A stretch of DNA of 64,000 nucleotides from Synechococcus elongatus PCC 11801 (GCF_003846445.2 NZ_CP030139.2:1054001-1118000), one strand, 5' to 3'; shown: positions 8,704 through 18,484, counted from the stretch's first letter. Numbers and translations are program-made. Notes: generated by a model not told the origin, from the letters alone.

Positions 8704-9381
8704 GGACGCAGCAAGGGAAATCGGTTAACGAATAGACCTTCATCCTAGTTTAACGAATGAGGGATTTGGGAATCGAGCCGCTGAGTGTGGGATGTATTGT
8801 TCTTGCTCAATCTCAAACATAAAGTGAGACTTCAACTATTCAGAGGCTATTCAGTCTTTCCCAAGCCGAGAGAAGACCGGAAGACCGTATGGGTAGGGTA
8901 GAACAATCATCACCCGAGCAAGGACAACTGACATCGTCTTTGACAGGCCGTCATTCTCGATAAATCTCGATTAAACCCACAAGCTAAAGAACGGTAGATC
9001 TATCTTTCTCTTGTCATAACGTCCTAACTTATTCGCCCTTCACCATATCCACAGCAATACTCTTTCTGTCGCACTGAGAGGTTCTGCGAGAAGGTTGGGA
9101 GCTTCCTGAGACCAGCTTTGCCAGGAGTCGGCTTCCAGTAAGTCGAAGCATGATGAGTGCGTCTCGCACACGTTTCCTCAGCAGTACCCCCACGAATAAA
9201 GGCGACGACCCCAGAAGAAGCCATCGCCAGCTATGTTCACCCGTCCAGTCCTCAAGCTTTACGCCGTCCTGGAGGTCGTCATCCGAACTATCCTCACCGT
9301 AGGAGTGCGATCGAGCTGCTGCCAAGGAATTGCAGGAATACTTCGCAGGGTTAACAGTAAGCACTACCGTCATCTACGGCT
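8704..9381. other. Gene-free gap without HIP1 sites
   Basis: 678 bases without a credible gene. Two minus-strand open frames (9024-9224 and 9029-9373) overlap and have no motif, a biased composition and no ribosome binding site. No inverted repeats of insertion-sequence type, tRNA or strong terminator were seen. The GCGATCGC octamer is missing from 8527 to 9677, unlike the flanks. A decayed gene or old rearrangement point is possible. Confidence 0.5.
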
Positions 9382-10200
9382 TCAGTGGATCTGAAAGGAT
9401 TGCTGCCCCTGCCAGATTTCACCGGGTTCTAGGTGAGGCGGTTGCTGAACTGTTGCAGCCTCCACACAAAGAAACTGCCGTTCCATACCGGGTGCGAGAT
9501 CAGAAATCTGAGCAGCACCCGCGACGCCAGGGTTCCAAACCACTGTTTCTGAAAAGCCCTCTTGGCTGATTTGGAGGTCTGGCCATGGCGGAGCCACGAG
9601 AGTCAGGAGCTGCGCTGGCGCGTCATACAAAGCATCGATCGCTGTCAGAAAGCCACGATCGCGATCTAATTCTTGAAAGCGATCGCCTGTGGTTTGCTCG
9701 GTACCCCAACGCCCTTGTAGCCCTTGTAATCGCACGGTGGATAAGTCAGGGACTGCCAAATAGCCATGCAGCGCCGCCGTAAACTGCCATGGTTGGCGAT
9801 CGCAATTTTCAACACTGAGCTGTACCTGCAACTGTTGCGATCGCAATTGCAGCTTCAGGCGCAGCCGGAAGGCTACAGGCCAAATCTGTAAGGTTTCGGC
9901 AGAGTCTCGAAGTTCTAGCTCTGCATACCCCGCTGCTGCATCAAGTTGAAGCAAGGTCCAAGCACGATCGCGGGCAAAACCATGCTTAGGTAAAGAGCCA
10001 CGATCCGAGAACTGAGGAAAGATGACCGGGATGCCACCACGAATAGCCTTGCCCAGACGATAAAGACTGCGATCGCTAAGAAAAAAACGTTCTTGACCTC
10101 CTGCGGGTTGCCACGACAACACTTGCCCGCCATAACGGCAGAAGCGAAGGCTGGCTCCCTCGGCTTTAAGCTGTAGCGGTTCGAAGGCATCGTCCATCAT
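9382..10200 (-). CDS. D-hexose-6-phosphate mutarotase (YeaD-type aldose epimerase)
   Basis: 272 residues from ATG 10200; a second ATG follows at once. The open frame continues upstream to 10329 but would overlap the PilT gene, and MMDDAFEPLQLK is a natural start. The hallmark segments GGIPVIFPQF, KHGFARDRAW (catalytic His) and the acidic WNPGV region match the glucose-6-phosphate 1-epimerase family. It interconverts alpha and beta hexose 6-phosphates for glycolysis, the pentose phosphate pathway and glycogen metabolism. It lies 40 bases downstream of the PilT-type gene on the same strand, so read-through is possible. Confidence 0.9.
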   Translation of the reverse strand: MMDDAFEPLQLKAEGASLRFCRYGGQVLSWQPAGGQERFFLSDRSLYRLGKAIRGGIPVIFPQFSDRGSLPKHGFARDRAWTLLQLDAAAGYAELELRDSAETLQIWPVAFRLRLKLQLRSQQLQVQLSVENCDRQPWQFTAALHGYLAVPDLSTVRLQGLQGRWGTEQTTGDRFQELDRDRGFLTAIDALYDAPAQLLTLVAPPWPDLQISQEGFSETVVWNPGVAGAAQISDLAPGMERQFLCVEAATVQQPPHLEPGEIWQGQQSFQIH

Positions 10201-10240
10201 TCCGACTCCCACCCTATCAGTGGAGTAACCAAACCCCTGC

Positions 10241-11356
10241 TTAGAAATCAGATTGAAAATGACTGGAAAATCCTTGGGCTTGAGCAATCCCAGTAATCCG
10301 CAGACGGCGATCGAGATCTCCAGGATCAATCGAGACTTTCAGAGCCTCTTCAACACTGAGTCGACCTTGCTCAATCTCGATCAGGAGTGCCTCATTGAGA
10401 GTTTGCATGCCCTCAATCGTGTCGAGTTCCATCAAGCGATAGGCTTCCTCTAATTCGCCACGGTTGAGATAGTCCTGAATCGCCGGCGTATTGATCAAAA
10501 CCTCTAAGATTGCCCTACGGCTACCAGTTTGGGGAGTGATCAGTTGTTGGGAAATCACTGCGACTAACAGCTCTAGGAACTGCTTGCGCGTGTCTGAGCT
10601 CTGCACCATGCCATCAAGACCAATCAAGCGATCGATCGTGCTGACTGTATTGCGAGCATGGAGTGTCCCCAAAACAAGGTGACCCGTTTGGGCAGCATAG
10701 ATAGCTGTCTTGAGCGTTTTTTGATCTCGAATCTCACCCACAAGAATGACATCTGGATCAGCCCGTAACGCAGCCCGCAGTGCCGAGGCAAAATCATGGG
10801 CATGACGACCAATTTCACGTTGGGTAATCAAACAGCGAACAGGTTCAAAAACATACTCAATAGGGTCTTCGATAGTAATAATATGGCGAGCCATGGTTTG
10901 GTTCATTTCATTAACCATGGCTGCTAGGGTAGTTGACTTACCTGATCCTGTTGGTCCCGTGACTAAAATCAGTCCTTGTTTCCGTTGAACTAACCCCGAA
11001 AGCACAGATGGAAGTTGCAGCTCAAAGAGACTCGGAATCTGTAGAGGGATTAACCGTAGCGTAATCGCTGTACCATCCAGTGTTTGAAAGCAAACGACGC
11101 GACAACGAATCAGATTTGGATAAAAAAGCGCTTCATCAATTTCCTGCGTTTCTTGAAGACGAGTACGCTGGGCTGGCGTCAAGATTTCATTGAGCCAGCT
11201 ATCCATATCACTCTCTGTGACAGCCGGTGCTTTTGGGAGCGGATACATTTGCTCGCGCAACCGAAAGTAGGGAGGATGCCCAACCCGCAGATGAATATCC
11301 GAGGCTTGTACTTGGCAAGCCTTGCGCACAAGTTGCTCAATGGTGGGCGCTGTCAT
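10241..11356 (-). CDS. pilT: PilT-type type IV pilus ATPase
   Basis: 371 residues from ATG 11356; a GTG at 11377 is an alternative. It contains an N-terminal PAS-like domain (ASDIHLRVGHPP), Walker A GPTGSGKSTT (about 134-143), Asp box IEDPIEYVF, Walker B DPDVILVGEIRD and the His box TGHLVLGTLHA. PilT ATPases power pilus retraction for twitching, phototaxis and DNA uptake. Several cyanobacteria carry more than one pilT; which copy this is cannot be told. No other pilus gene is nearby. The gene lacks GCGATCGC octamers and is slightly A/T-richer than its neighbours. Confidence 0.9.
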   Translation of the reverse strand: MTAPTIEQLVRKACQVQASDIHLRVGHPPYFRLREQMYPLPKAPAVTESDMDSWLNEILTPAQRTRLQETQEIDEALFYPNLIRCRVVCFQTLDGTAITLRLIPLQIPSLFELQLPSVLSGLVQRKQGLILVTGPTGSGKSTTLAAMVNEMNQTMARHIITIEDPIEYVFEPVRCLITQREIGRHAHDFASALRAALRADPDVILVGEIRDQKTLKTAIYAAQTGHLVLGTLHARNTVSTIDRLIGLDGMVQSSDTRKQFLELLVAVISQQLITPQTGSRRAILEVLINTPAIQDYLNRGELEEAYRLMELDTIEGMQTLNEALLIEIEQGRLSVEEALKVSIDPGDLDRRLRITGIAQAQGFSSHFQSDF

Positions 11357-11521
11357 AACCGTGCTACTTCCTGTCACAAGATGACTCGATGGCTACTTCT
11401 AGAATGTCGCTTTAAGACTCTACAAATCTAAGAAAAAAACAAAAGATTACTGCAGTGTTGATCACTGTATCAGAATCTGATACTTGGCTCTGGCGACACT
11501 GCTGGTGAGACTCACTGAGCA

Positions 11522-14500
11522 TTACTGCCCCGGAGGATGCTGGGCTAAGACTTGAGCAAGATAGCGCCCTGTGTGGGAGTGAGCATGCATTGCTACAGTC
11601 TCTGGCTCCCCGCAAACAACAATCTCGCCGCCGCGATCGCCTCCTTCGGGTCCCAGATCAATGATCCAGTCTGCACAGCGAATCACATCCAAGTTGTGCT
11701 CAATCACCACGATCGAATTGCCCTTATCCACGAGGCGCTGCATCACATCCAGCAACTTGTGGACATCGTAGAAAGAGAGACCCGTGGTCGGTTCATCAAT
11801 CAGATAGAGCGTTTTGCCGGTTGCCCGACGCGCCAGTTCCGTCGCCAGTTTGACCCGTTGGGCTTCACCACCTGAGAGCGTTGGCGCAGGCTGACCGAGA
11901 CGAACATAACCCAGACCCACATCCACCAAGGTCTGCAGGCGGCTACTGGCTTGAGGAATGTTTTCGAAAAACTGCGCCGCCTCTTCGACGGTCATGTTGA
12001 GCACGTCAGCGATCGTCTTGCCTTTGTACTTCACCTGCAGCGTTTCACGGTTATAGCGAGCACCTTTGCAGACATCGCACTGGACATAGACATCGGGCAG
12101 AAAATTCATCTCGATGACATTGACGCCTTGCCCACCACAGGCTTCACAGCGACCGCCTTTGACATTGAAGGAAAACTGCCCCGGCTGATAGCCTCGTGCT
12201 TTCGCTTCCGTCGTTGCAGCAAACACCTGCCGGATCGGATCAAAGGCACCAGTATAGGTCGCCGGATTCGATCGCGGGGTACGACCAATCGGCGATTGAT
12301 CAATCACGATCACCTTGTCGATCGCTTTTGTGCCTTTCAGCGCGGCCAGGCCTTTGGGAAAAGGAACCTTCAGCCCCAGACTGTGCTCGAGGGCTGGATG
12401 TAGGAGTTCATTGACAAGCGTGGATTTGCCGGAGCCACTCACGCCCGTGACACAGACCAGTTTGCCGAGGGGAATCTCAACATCAAGGTTTTGGAGATTG
12501 TTACGATTGGCACCTTGGAGCTGCAGACGGCGACCATTGCCCTCACGACGGCTTGCTGGAGTAGCAATACGGCGACGGCCTGAGAGATAAGCACCCGTCA
12601 AAGAGTCTTCAGCCGTCAGCAGTTGCTTTAGATGACCTTGGGCAACGATACGCCCCCCATGCACCCCTGCTCCAGGCCCAATATCAACCAGGTGGTCGGC
12701 TGCACGAATCGTATCTTCGTCATGCTCAACCACAATCAGGGTATTGCCGAGATCCCGCAGGCGAATCAGGGTATTGAGTAGGCGATCGTTATCACGTTGA
12801 TGCAGCCCAATACTGGGCTCATCCAAGACGTAGAGCACTCCGGTCAGACCCGCCCCAATTTGTGTAGCCAGGCGAATACGCTGGGCCTCACCACCCGAGA
12901 GAGTCATGGCTGGGCGATCGAGGGTCAGGTAGTCGAGTCCCACGTCGAGCAAGAAGCGCAGGCGAGCCTGAATTTCGCGCAGCACCAAATCCCCGATCTG
13001 CATTTGGCGAGCTGTCAAGAGGGGCGATCGCCCGTTAGCACCGATTAAAGCTTCAATTTTGCTCAGGCAGTCCCGCACTGAAACACTGGTGAGATCAGTG
13101 ATCCGATAGGGGCCAATCCGCACTGCCAAGGATTCCGGTTTGAGCCGTAAACCGTGGCAGACCTCGCAAGTTTGATCGACGAGATATTTTTCGAGCTTCT
13201 GTTTATAGACTTCGGAACTGGTTTCTCGATACTGACGCTCCAGGATCGGAATCACCCCCTCAAAGGGGCGATGGTAAACCTGACGATCGCGGAAGCGGGA
13301 TTCAGTTTCAACCGCGATCGCTTCACGGCTGCCGTAGAGAATCGCCTGCTGTTGATCAGGGGTCAAATCCTGCCAGCGATCGCTGATTTCGAAGCCACTG
13401 GCCTCGGCCACGCCGCAGAGCAGGTTGAAGTAGTAGCTGTGATCTTTTTCCGACCAAGGCGCGATCGCGGCATAGACTGGCAGGCTGGGATCGGGAACGA
13501 CCAGATCGGGCGAAAACGTCCGTAGGCTCCCCAGCCCGTGGCAATGGGAGCAGGCACCGTAGGGTGAGTTAAAGGAAAAGAGGCGCGGCGACAGTTCTTC
13601 CATCACAGCGCCATGCTCGGGGCAAGCAAAATTTTCGGAAAAGACAAGTTCATAGCCACTAGCAGGGCTGCCATAGGCAGCTTTTGTTTCGGCTGCGTGG
13701 CTAGCTGCTAACTCCGTCGGCAAGGTTACGACAGAGCCGCGATCGCTCGGCAAGACATCGATCACAGCAATGCCTTCGGCACGACGGAGACAGGTGGTGA
13801 GTGAATCAACGAGTCGCTCTTGAATTCCCTCTTTTTGAACAAGGCGATCGACCACAATTTCGATGGTGTGGGCGTGGTTTTTATCCAGCTCAATACTGTC
13901 ACTGAGTTCCCGCACTTCACCGTTGATCCGCACCCGCACAAAGCCTTCTGCCGCAAGGCTAGAAAGCAGTTTTTTATGGGTTCCTTTTTTACCGCGAACC
14001 ACCGGCGCCAAGATTTGAAAGCGGCTGCGATCGGGTAGTTCTGCAAGGCGATCGACCATTTGATCAATCGTTTGAGGCGCGATCGAGCGATCGCAATGGG
14101 GGCAGTGGGGTGAGCCGGCTCGCCCAAACAACAACCGCAGGTAATCGTAGATTTCCGTGACCGTACCGACCGTCGATCGTGGGTTGTGCGAAGTGGATTT
14201 TTGGTCAATGGAAATGGCTGGACTCAAGCCCTCAATCGCATCGACATCAGGCTTATCGACTTGGCCAAGGAACTGCCGAGCATAAGCAGACAGTGACTCG
14301 ACGTAGCGACGTTGCCCCTCGGCAAAAATCGTGTCAAAGGCCAAGGATGACTTGCCCGAACCGCTCACACCCGTAAACACAATTAGCTGGTTGCGCGGTA
14401 GATCGAGGTCAAGGTTCTGCAGATTATGTTGCCGCGCGCCCCGAACTCGAATTTGGTCTGTCTCGGCTGCTGGTTGACTGCCATTGCGATGAGCCAGATC

Positions 14501-14533
14501 AGATGAAGGCTCAACAGAAGCGCGCTTGGGCAT
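11522..14533 (-). CDS. uvrA: Excinuclease ABC subunit A
   Basis: 1003 residues, slightly long because about 27 residues precede the usual start ([11 protein letters not shown]). Two ABC ATPase units are present: Walker [11 protein letters not shown] (about 55-64) and [10 protein letters not shown], signatures LSGGEAQRI and LSGGEAQRV, Walker [15 protein letters not shown] and [11 protein letters not shown]. Zinc-finger cysteines are [13 protein letters not shown] and CEACGGQG with CDVCKGARY. UvrA scans DNA for damage with UvrB in nucleotide excision repair, which is important for UV-exposed phototrophs. uvrB and uvrC are not in the window. Confidence 0.97.
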   Translation of the reverse strand: MPKRASVEPSSDLAHRNGSQPAAETDQIRVRGARQHNLQNLDLDLPRNQLIVFTGVSGSGKSSLAFDTIFAEGQRRYVESLSAYARQFLGQVDKPDVDAIEGLSPAISIDQKSTSHNPRSTVGTVTEIYDYLRLLFGRAGSPHCPHCDRSIAPQTIDQMVDRLAELPDRSRFQILAPVVRGKKGTHKKLLSSLAAEGFVRVRINGEVRELSDSIELDKNHAHTIEIVVDRLVQKEGIQERLVDSLTTCLRRAEGIAVIDVLPSDRGSVVTLPTELAASHAAETKAAYGSPASGYELVFSENFACPEHGAVMEELSPRLFSFNSPYGACSHCHGLGSLRTFSPDLVVPDPSLPVYAAIAPWSEKDHSYYFNLLCGVAEASGFEISDRWQDLTPDQQQAILYGSREAIAVETESRFRDRQVYHRPFEGVIPILERQYRETSSEVYKQKLEKYLVDQTCEVCHGLRLKPESLAVRIGPYRITDLTSVSVRDCLSKIEALIGANGRSPLLTARQMQIGDLVLREIQARLRFLLDVGLDYLTLDRPAMTLSGGEAQRIRLATQIGAGLTGVLYVLDEPSIGLHQRDNDRLLNTLIRLRDLGNTLIVVEHDEDTIRAADHLVDIGPGAGVHGGRIVAQGHLKQLLTAEDSLTGAYLSGRRRIATPASRREGNGRRLQLQGANRNNLQNLDVEIPLGKLVCVTGVSGSGKSTLVNELLHPALEHSLGLKVPFPKGLAALKGTKAIDKVIVIDQSPIGRTPRSNPATYTGAFDPIRQVFAATTEAKARGYQPGQFSFNVKGGRCEACGGQGVNVIEMNFLPDVYVQCDVCKGARYNRETLQVKYKGKTIADVLNMTVEEAAQFFENIPQASSRLQTLVDVGLGYVRLGQPAPTLSGGEAQRVKLATELARRATGKTLYLIDEPTTGLSFYDVHKLLDVMQRLVDKGNSIVVIEHNLDVIRCADWIIDLGPEGGDRGGEIVVCGEPETVAMHAHSHTGRYLAQVLAQHPPGQ

Positions 14534-14659
14534 GGGAAAGCAGCAGCAAAAATCTAGATGATTCTATCGCTTACCTTTTGAGCGGCTCGGTTGGGGTCAT
14601 CGCCCCTGCGCTAGAGTTGGGGAGCCTGAGATCAGGCGCTTTGTTTCTCAACTTTTTGC

Positions 14660-14821
14660 ATGGATTGGAAGCCAGACCTCAAGTTCACGTTTTTCCCTTC
14701 GCAACGCCACCGCGCCCTGCTGAAGCAGCTGAAGCAAGAGCTGCAAGAACGCCGCCCCGAGCCACATGGCATTCGTAGACTCCGTGTTCGTACTCGCCCC
14801 CAAGCACCGGCCAGTGCCTAG
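14660..14821 (+). CDS. Small basic protein with LLxQLKxELxE helix
   Basis: A 53-residue frame. It starts MDWKPDLKFTFF, continues with an amphipathic helix RALLKQLKQELQERR and ends in an Arg/Pro/Ala-rich tail. It resembles the start of the protein at 16093-16437 (MDW..., then [13 protein letters not shown]), and both genes share ATGGATTGG. That similarity is the main evidence that it is real. No clear Shine-Dalgarno sequence precedes it. It diverges from uvrA and converges on the GAF gene. Function unknown. Confidence 0.45.
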   Translation: MDWKPDLKFTFFPSQRHRALLKQLKQELQERRPEPHGIRRLRVRTRPQAPASA

Positions 14822-14894
14822 TTCGCCACCTTCTAGCCGTTCGCCGCGATTGAGATCGGTGTAAAGTTCTGTGCGATCGTGGCCGACGGCTGAC

Positions 14895-15473
14895 TCATAC
14901 CTTGCCGAGAAACTCACTCTCTAGCGTCTTGAGTAGCTGCACGACCACTTGCTGATCGGCTGGAGAAAAGGGAATCACTGCAGCACCGTAGTCGCCTGTC
15001 GTCAGTTTGGCTTTGCGATCGCACTTGCGGTTGATCAGCTCCACAATTCCGATCACATCTTGGCGCGGTGTCTTGAGCGGTAAGACCAAAATCGATTGGG
15101 TGCGATAGCCGGTCGCGCTGTCGATGCGGGGTTGAAAGTGATAAGGCAACCCCAACGGTAGCTGATAGACATCGGGAATATTCAACACCTCACCGGTGGT
15201 GGCTACGTACCCTGCCAAGCTATTGCGCAGGATCGGGAGAGGGCTACCTTGCAGCTGAATCTCGGGTTGCGAGAAGTTGCAGGACAAGGTGCAGATCAGT
15301 TCCGGTCCACGGAGACTCCAGCGCAGTTGAAAGATGCTGCCAGCATCCGACTGAGTCAAGTCAATCGCAGTCTCTAAGAAGAGTGCTAGAGCTGCCTCAG
15401 TACTGTGGAGAGCTGCCAAAGCCTGTCGAAACTGGACTAGTGGATTATCAGCAGGGTTGAGAGGAACCGTCAT
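14895..15473 (-). CDS. GAF-domain protein
   Basis: 192 residues from ATG 15473, with a GTG one codon upstream. One GAF domain fills the protein: LETAIDLTQSDAGSIFQL, then RNSLAGYVATTGEVLNIPDVY and SILVLPLKTPRQDVIGIVELINR. No cysteine sits at the usual chromophore site of a cyanobacteriochrome, and no kinase, cyclase or HTH domain is attached, so it is more likely a small-ligand or protein-binding sensor than a photoreceptor. hli starts 217 bases away in the opposite direction, leaving room for two divergent promoters. Confidence 0.85.
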   Translation of the reverse strand: MTVPLNPADNPLVQFRQALAALHSTEAALALFLETAIDLTQSDAGSIFQLRWSLRGPELICTLSCNFSQPEIQLQGSPLPILRNSLAGYVATTGEVLNIPDVYQLPLGLPYHFQPRIDSATGYRTQSILVLPLKTPRQDVIGIVELINRKCDRKAKLTTGDYGAAVIPFSPADQQVVVQLLKTLESEFLGKV

Positions 15474-15638
15474 CACAAAGACATGAGAGGGCGATCGCTG
15501 CGCTGAGTTTACCGGTCGTTGGCCTTTGACGATGGTTTAGTCCTCGCTATTGCCTCCATCTACAAAGGGCAGCAACAGTCATGCTGCCCCGGTGGGAACA
15601 GGGTTGACTGCCAAAGATTAAGAAAAACGTCACAGAAC

Positions 15639-15656
15639 TTTACGTTGTGTTACACT
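15639..15656 (+). promoter_or_regulatory. HLR1-like RpaB site upstream of hli
   Basis: TTTACGTT, two bases, then GTTACACT. The cyanobacterial high-light regulatory element HLR1 is two (G/T)TTACA(T/A)(T/A) repeats separated by two bases; each half here has one mismatch. It lies 34 bases before the hli start codon, in the core promoter region. RpaB binding to HLR1 is known for hli-type genes in cyanobacteria; binding here is inferred. Confidence 0.7.
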
Positions 15657-15689
15657 TCAAACAGGACAGCCAATCAAGAGGAATTCATT

Positions 15690-15908
15690 ATGCGTAGCGG
15701 ACGAACTGTTGACGAATTCGGTCGTCAAAACAATTTCGCCATCGAACCCCAAGTGGTTGTTGCTGAAGCTGATGCTTCCTGGGGCTTTCACGATCGCGCC
15801 GAAAAATTGAATGGCCGGCTAGCAATGCTCGGTTTTGTGGCTCTCATCTTGACGGAAGTGGTCTTGGGCCAAGGCCTACTGCCCTTCCTCGTTAGTGGTT
15901 TGAGCTAG
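15690..15908 (+). CDS. hli: High-light-inducible protein (single-helix CAB-like)
   Basis: 72 residues from ATG 15690, preceded by AAGAGGAA as a good ribosome binding site. The frame is open further upstream, but this ATG gives the family length. The chlorophyll-binding signature [12 protein letters not shown] sits at the start of the single membrane helix (residues about 38-66), with Glu38, Asn41 and Arg43 as pigment ligands. Hli proteins bind chlorophyll and carotenoid in the thylakoid and protect photosystem assembly under high light. The HLR1-like element upstream supports light-stress control. A hairpin at 15942-15971 follows. Confidence 0.96.
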   Translation: MRSGRTVDEFGRQNNFAIEPQVVVAEADASWGFHDRAEKLNGRLAMLGFVALILTEVVLGQGLLPFLVSGLS

Positions 15909-15941
15909 TTCAGCAACCGTTAAAAACTTAAGATGATGCGT

Positions 15942-15971
15942 AGGGGCTTGCTGAACATTCAGCAGGCCTCT
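15942..15971 (+). terminator. Hairpin downstream of hli
   Basis: AGGGGCTTGCTGAA and TTCAGCAGGCCTCT form an imperfect stem around a two-base turn. There is no long U run after it, so it may act as a 3' end stabiliser rather than a strict terminator. The 10-mer TAGGGGCTTG at 15941-15950 recurs exactly at 16001-16010. Confidence 0.55.
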
Positions 15972-16092
15972 ATGATTTCGGCTCAGCAGCCCTTTGCCAT
16001 TAGGGGCTTGGAGTTTAAGCAACTGTGGCGATAACTCCAGACGATTCATTGACTGAAATGGCGGCTCATCATTCACTGCTGCCCGAGGCACC

Positions 16093-16437
16093 ATGGATTG
16101 GGATATCCACATCATCAAGCACTACAGCTCGACATCACATTCACGATTGCTCAACCAGCTCAAGCGCGAATTGCGTGAAAACCCATTACCCCGTCGGAAT
16201 CCTACGGAAGCCAGTACTCAAAATACGGTTGAACCCTCGCTCCGTCCACCGGCCAAAGGCGGAAGTCATCGCCGGTTTCGCTATGTGCCGCTAGGTCAGA
16301 CAGACTCACGGTCAGCGAACAGCGCTAATACCCCAGCCCCCAAGGCCAGTGCTGCTGTCGAACCCCGCTACACAGCACCTACACCAGCCCCTCAGACGAG
16401 TTTTCGCGATCGCCTACAGGCGGTAGAGGTTCGCTGA
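16093..16437 (+). CDS. Small unknown protein with MDW start and basic Pro/Ser/Ala-rich tail
   Basis: 114 residues from ATG 16093, with GAGG four bases before the ATG. The N-terminal 30 residues ([11 protein letters not shown], then [13 protein letters not shown]) resemble the 53-residue frame at 14660. The remaining 80 residues are Pro, Ser, Arg and Ala rich and likely disordered, ending [13 protein letters not shown]. No membrane span, signal peptide or known domain. hisIE begins 55 bases downstream. Function unknown. Confidence 0.6.
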   Translation: MDWDIHIIKHYSSTSHSRLLNQLKRELRENPLPRRNPTEASTQNTVEPSLRPPAKGGSHRRFRYVPLGQTDSRSANSANTPAPKASAAVEPRYTAPTPAPQTSFRDRLQAVEVR

Positions 16438-16492
16438 GTTCAGACGCGATCGCGGCAGTGATAGCGTAGAACAGTCACCCAGCCTGAGGCTC

Positions 16493-17128
16493 ATGGCTCC
16501 TCTGTCTCTGTCGCTGCCGCTTGATCAACTCCGCTTTGATGAGCGGGGTCTGCTGCCTGCGATCGCCCAAGATTATCTGGACGGCACCGTATTGATGCTG
16601 GCCTGGATGAACCGTGAGGCGTTGGAGAAAACGCTGGAAACTGGCGAGGTTTGGTATTGGAGCCGATCGCGCCAAGAACTGTGGCACAAGGGTGCAACGT
16701 CCGGCCACTTTCAGAAATTGCAGGCGATTCGCTATGACTGCGACAGCGATGCCCTGCTGCTGACCATTGAACAAATCGGTGACATCGCTTGCCATACCGG
16801 GGAGCGCAGTTGCTTCCATCGCGATGCAGAAGTGGTGACGCCGCCGCCTGCAGATATCCTCACGGAGGTCTATCGGGTCGTCTGCGATCGCCGCGATCGC
16901 CCCAGCGAGACCTCCTACACCAGCAAGCTGTTTGCCGGCGGTGACAATAAAATCCTCAAGAAAATTGGTGAGGAAACCGCCGAAGTGGTGATGGCTTGCA
17001 AGGACGATGACGCTGATGGCCTAGCCGGCGAAGCGGCTGATTTGTTCTTCCACACGCTAGTGGCACTCGCTCAGCACAACGTTGACTTGCGATCGGTCTA
17101 CCGCAAGTTGCAGGAACGCCGCCGCTGA
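16493..17128 (+). CDS. hisIE: Bifunctional phosphoribosyl-AMP cyclohydrolase / phosphoribosyl-ATP pyrophosphatase
   Basis: 211 residues, two domains. Residues 1 to about 115 are His[29 protein letters not shown], metal-binding DCDSDALL and [11 protein letters not shown]. Residues about 118-211 are His[21 protein letters not shown] and [12 protein letters not shown]. It catalyses the second and third steps of histidine synthesis in the cytosol. The gene is isolated from other his genes, as is usual in cyanobacteria, and converges with mtnC. Confidence 0.97.
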   Translation: MAPLSLSLPLDQLRFDERGLLPAIAQDYLDGTVLMLAWMNREALEKTLETGEVWYWSRSRQELWHKGATSGHFQKLQAIRYDCDSDALLLTIEQIGDIACHTGERSCFHRDAEVVTPPPADILTEVYRVVCDRRDRPSETSYTSKLFAGGDNKILKKIGEETAEVVMACKDDDADGLAGEAADLFFHTLVALAQHNVDLRSVYRKLQERRR

Positions 17129-17138
17129 TTGCGTGGGG

Positions 17139-17855
17139 CTAGAGCGCGTCGAAGTTGTGAATCGGTAACCAGTCACCGATTTCGACACTGGCATTTCCTG
17201 GTCGCACCGAAAGGCGGGTCTGGAATCCAGCCGCTGCCGCTGCCTCGAGTTCCGCCGGAAGATCGGAGACAAACAGAATCTGCTGGGGCGCTTGTCCGAG
17301 TTGTGCCGCGATCGCGGTGTAACTTGTGGCTTCTCGCTTCGGACCTGTCCGCGTATCGAAGTAGCCGCTCAGGTAAGTTCTGAGGTCGCCCGCTTCGCTG
17401 TAGCCAAAGAGCAATTTCTGGGCTTGGACGCTTCCCGAGGAAAAGATCGCGATCGCCAGTCCTGCAGCTTGCCAGCGCTGAAAAGCTGGCACTACATCGG
17501 CAAATAATTGACCTTTGATTTCGCCACTGGCATAGCCCTGCTGCCAAATCTTGCCTTGCAGGGATTTCAGTCCTGTTGATTTGCGATCGCTGTCGATCAG
17601 CCAGTGGATGTAGGGCACCGCAGCGATCGCATCTTCGCCTGTCCAAGCCGGAACCCCAGCTGCCGTCTCCTGCGCGTATTCCTGCCGCAGCAACTCAAGG
17701 TCAGCTTGCACCTCGGGATTTGTGCCGTGAGTGGCTAAGAAGTCAGCGACGCGATCGCGGGCGTAGGGGAACAGCATCTTGAAGACAAAATCGACGGGCG
17801 TCGTCGTGCCTTCAATGTCGAGCAGTAGCGTGGTGACGTCAGCAGGAAGTGGCAT
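17139..17855 (-). CDS. mtnC: Acireductone synthase (enolase-phosphatase E1)
   Basis: 238 residues, HAD superfamily. The nucleophile motif is LLDIEGTTTPVDFV near residue 11, with FSSGSVQAQKLLF and a Lys in GPKREATSY, and FVSDLPAELEAA as the C-terminal acidic motif. It converts 2,3-diketo-5-methylthiopentyl-1-phosphate to acireductone in methionine salvage. It lies 8 bases downstream of mtnB on the same strand and is surely co-transcribed. It ends 10 bases from the end of hisIE. Confidence 0.95.
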   Translation of the reverse strand: MPLPADVTTLLLDIEGTTTPVDFVFKMLFPYARDRVADFLATHGTNPEVQADLELLRQEYAQETAAGVPAWTGEDAIAAVPYIHWLIDSDRKSTGLKSLQGKIWQQGYASGEIKGQLFADVVPAFQRWQAAGLAIAIFSSGSVQAQKLLFGYSEAGDLRTYLSGYFDTRTGPKREATSYTAIAAQLGQAPQQILFVSDLPAELEAAAAAGFQTRLSVRPGNASVEIGDWLPIHNFDAL

Positions 17856-17863
17856 GGAAGAAG

Positions 17864-18484
17864 TTAGTGGCTAGCGATCGCCAGCTCGCGATAGTGCAGT
17901 TCCAGCAGGAATTCTAGGATCTCGACGTGGCGGCGCGCAGCAAAGAGACTGTTGCCCCAAGCATAGAGACCATGTCCTGCAATCAAAACGCCCCAAGGAG
18001 GTGCCGCTTGTAGGTTCGGCAAAACGGCTTGGCTGAGAGCAACCATATCTTGATCGTTGGGGAAAACGGGCAGGCGGACTTCCGTGGCGTGGGTGGTGAT
18101 TCCTTCCAGCCCTTTCAGCATTTCGTAACCAGAAAAAGCGATCGCCGTAGCGGCTTCAGCACGGCGGGACAGTAAGGTCGCGATCGGCGAATGGGTGTGC
18201 AGTACAGAAGCTGCACCGGTCTGCTGAATGATTGCTAAATGCAGCAGCGTTTCAGCGGAAGCCTTGCCATGACCCGCTAAAACCTGACCTTGGGCGTTCA
18301 CTTCAATCAGGTCATCCGGCTGCACCAGTCCTTTATCGACCCCACTGGGGGCCATCAGCAGTCGTAGCGGATCGCGGTTCGTGACCAAACTAAAGTTGCC
18401 GCCGGTGCCTGCTGCCCAGCCCCGTTGGTGCAGGTCTTGAATCACCCAACTCAGGGCTTGGCGTGGGTCAGAACTGTGGAGCAT
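17864..18484 (-). CDS. mtnB: Methylthioribulose-1-phosphate dehydratase
   Basis: 206 residues from ATG 18484; ATGs at 18508 and 18514 and a longer frame up to 18676 exist, but 18484 gives the usual family length. It is a class II aldolase fold protein: [16 protein letters not shown], Glu in SAETLLHL, zinc ligands in LHTHSP and GHGLYAWG. It dehydrates 5-methylthioribulose-1-phosphate, between the MtnA and MtnC steps. mtnA starts about 120 bases away in the opposite direction, so the salvage genes form a divergent unit. Confidence 0.93.
   Translation of the reverse strand: MLHSSDPRQALSWVIQDLHQRGWAAGTGGNFSLVTNRDPLRLLMAPSGVDKGLVQPDDLIEVNAQGQVLAGHGKASAETLLHLAIIQQTGAASVLHTHSPIATLLSRRAEAATAIAFSGYEMLKGLEGITTHATEVRLPVFPNDQDMVALSQAVLPNLQAAPPWGVLIAGHGLYAWGNSLFAARRHVEILEFLLELHYRELAIASH

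Noticed and set aside
9029-9373. 114-residue minus-strand open frame in the first gap
   Set aside because: Composition is not protein-like, another frame overlaps it, and no start signal is seen; kept only as part of the gap description.
10201-10329. N-terminal extension of the hexose-6-P mutarotase
   Set aside because: The extra 43 residues overlap the end of the PilT-type gene and have no family similarity; the ATG at 10200 is a better start.
14648-14917. 89-residue minus-strand open frame after the GAF gene
   Set aside because: It runs antisense to the more convincing 53-residue + strand frame and overlaps the GAF gene end, with no motif or ribosome binding site.
14895-15473. GAF protein as a phytochrome-like photoreceptor
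   Set aside because: No cysteine at the usual bilin-attachment site and no typical chromophore-pocket motif were seen.
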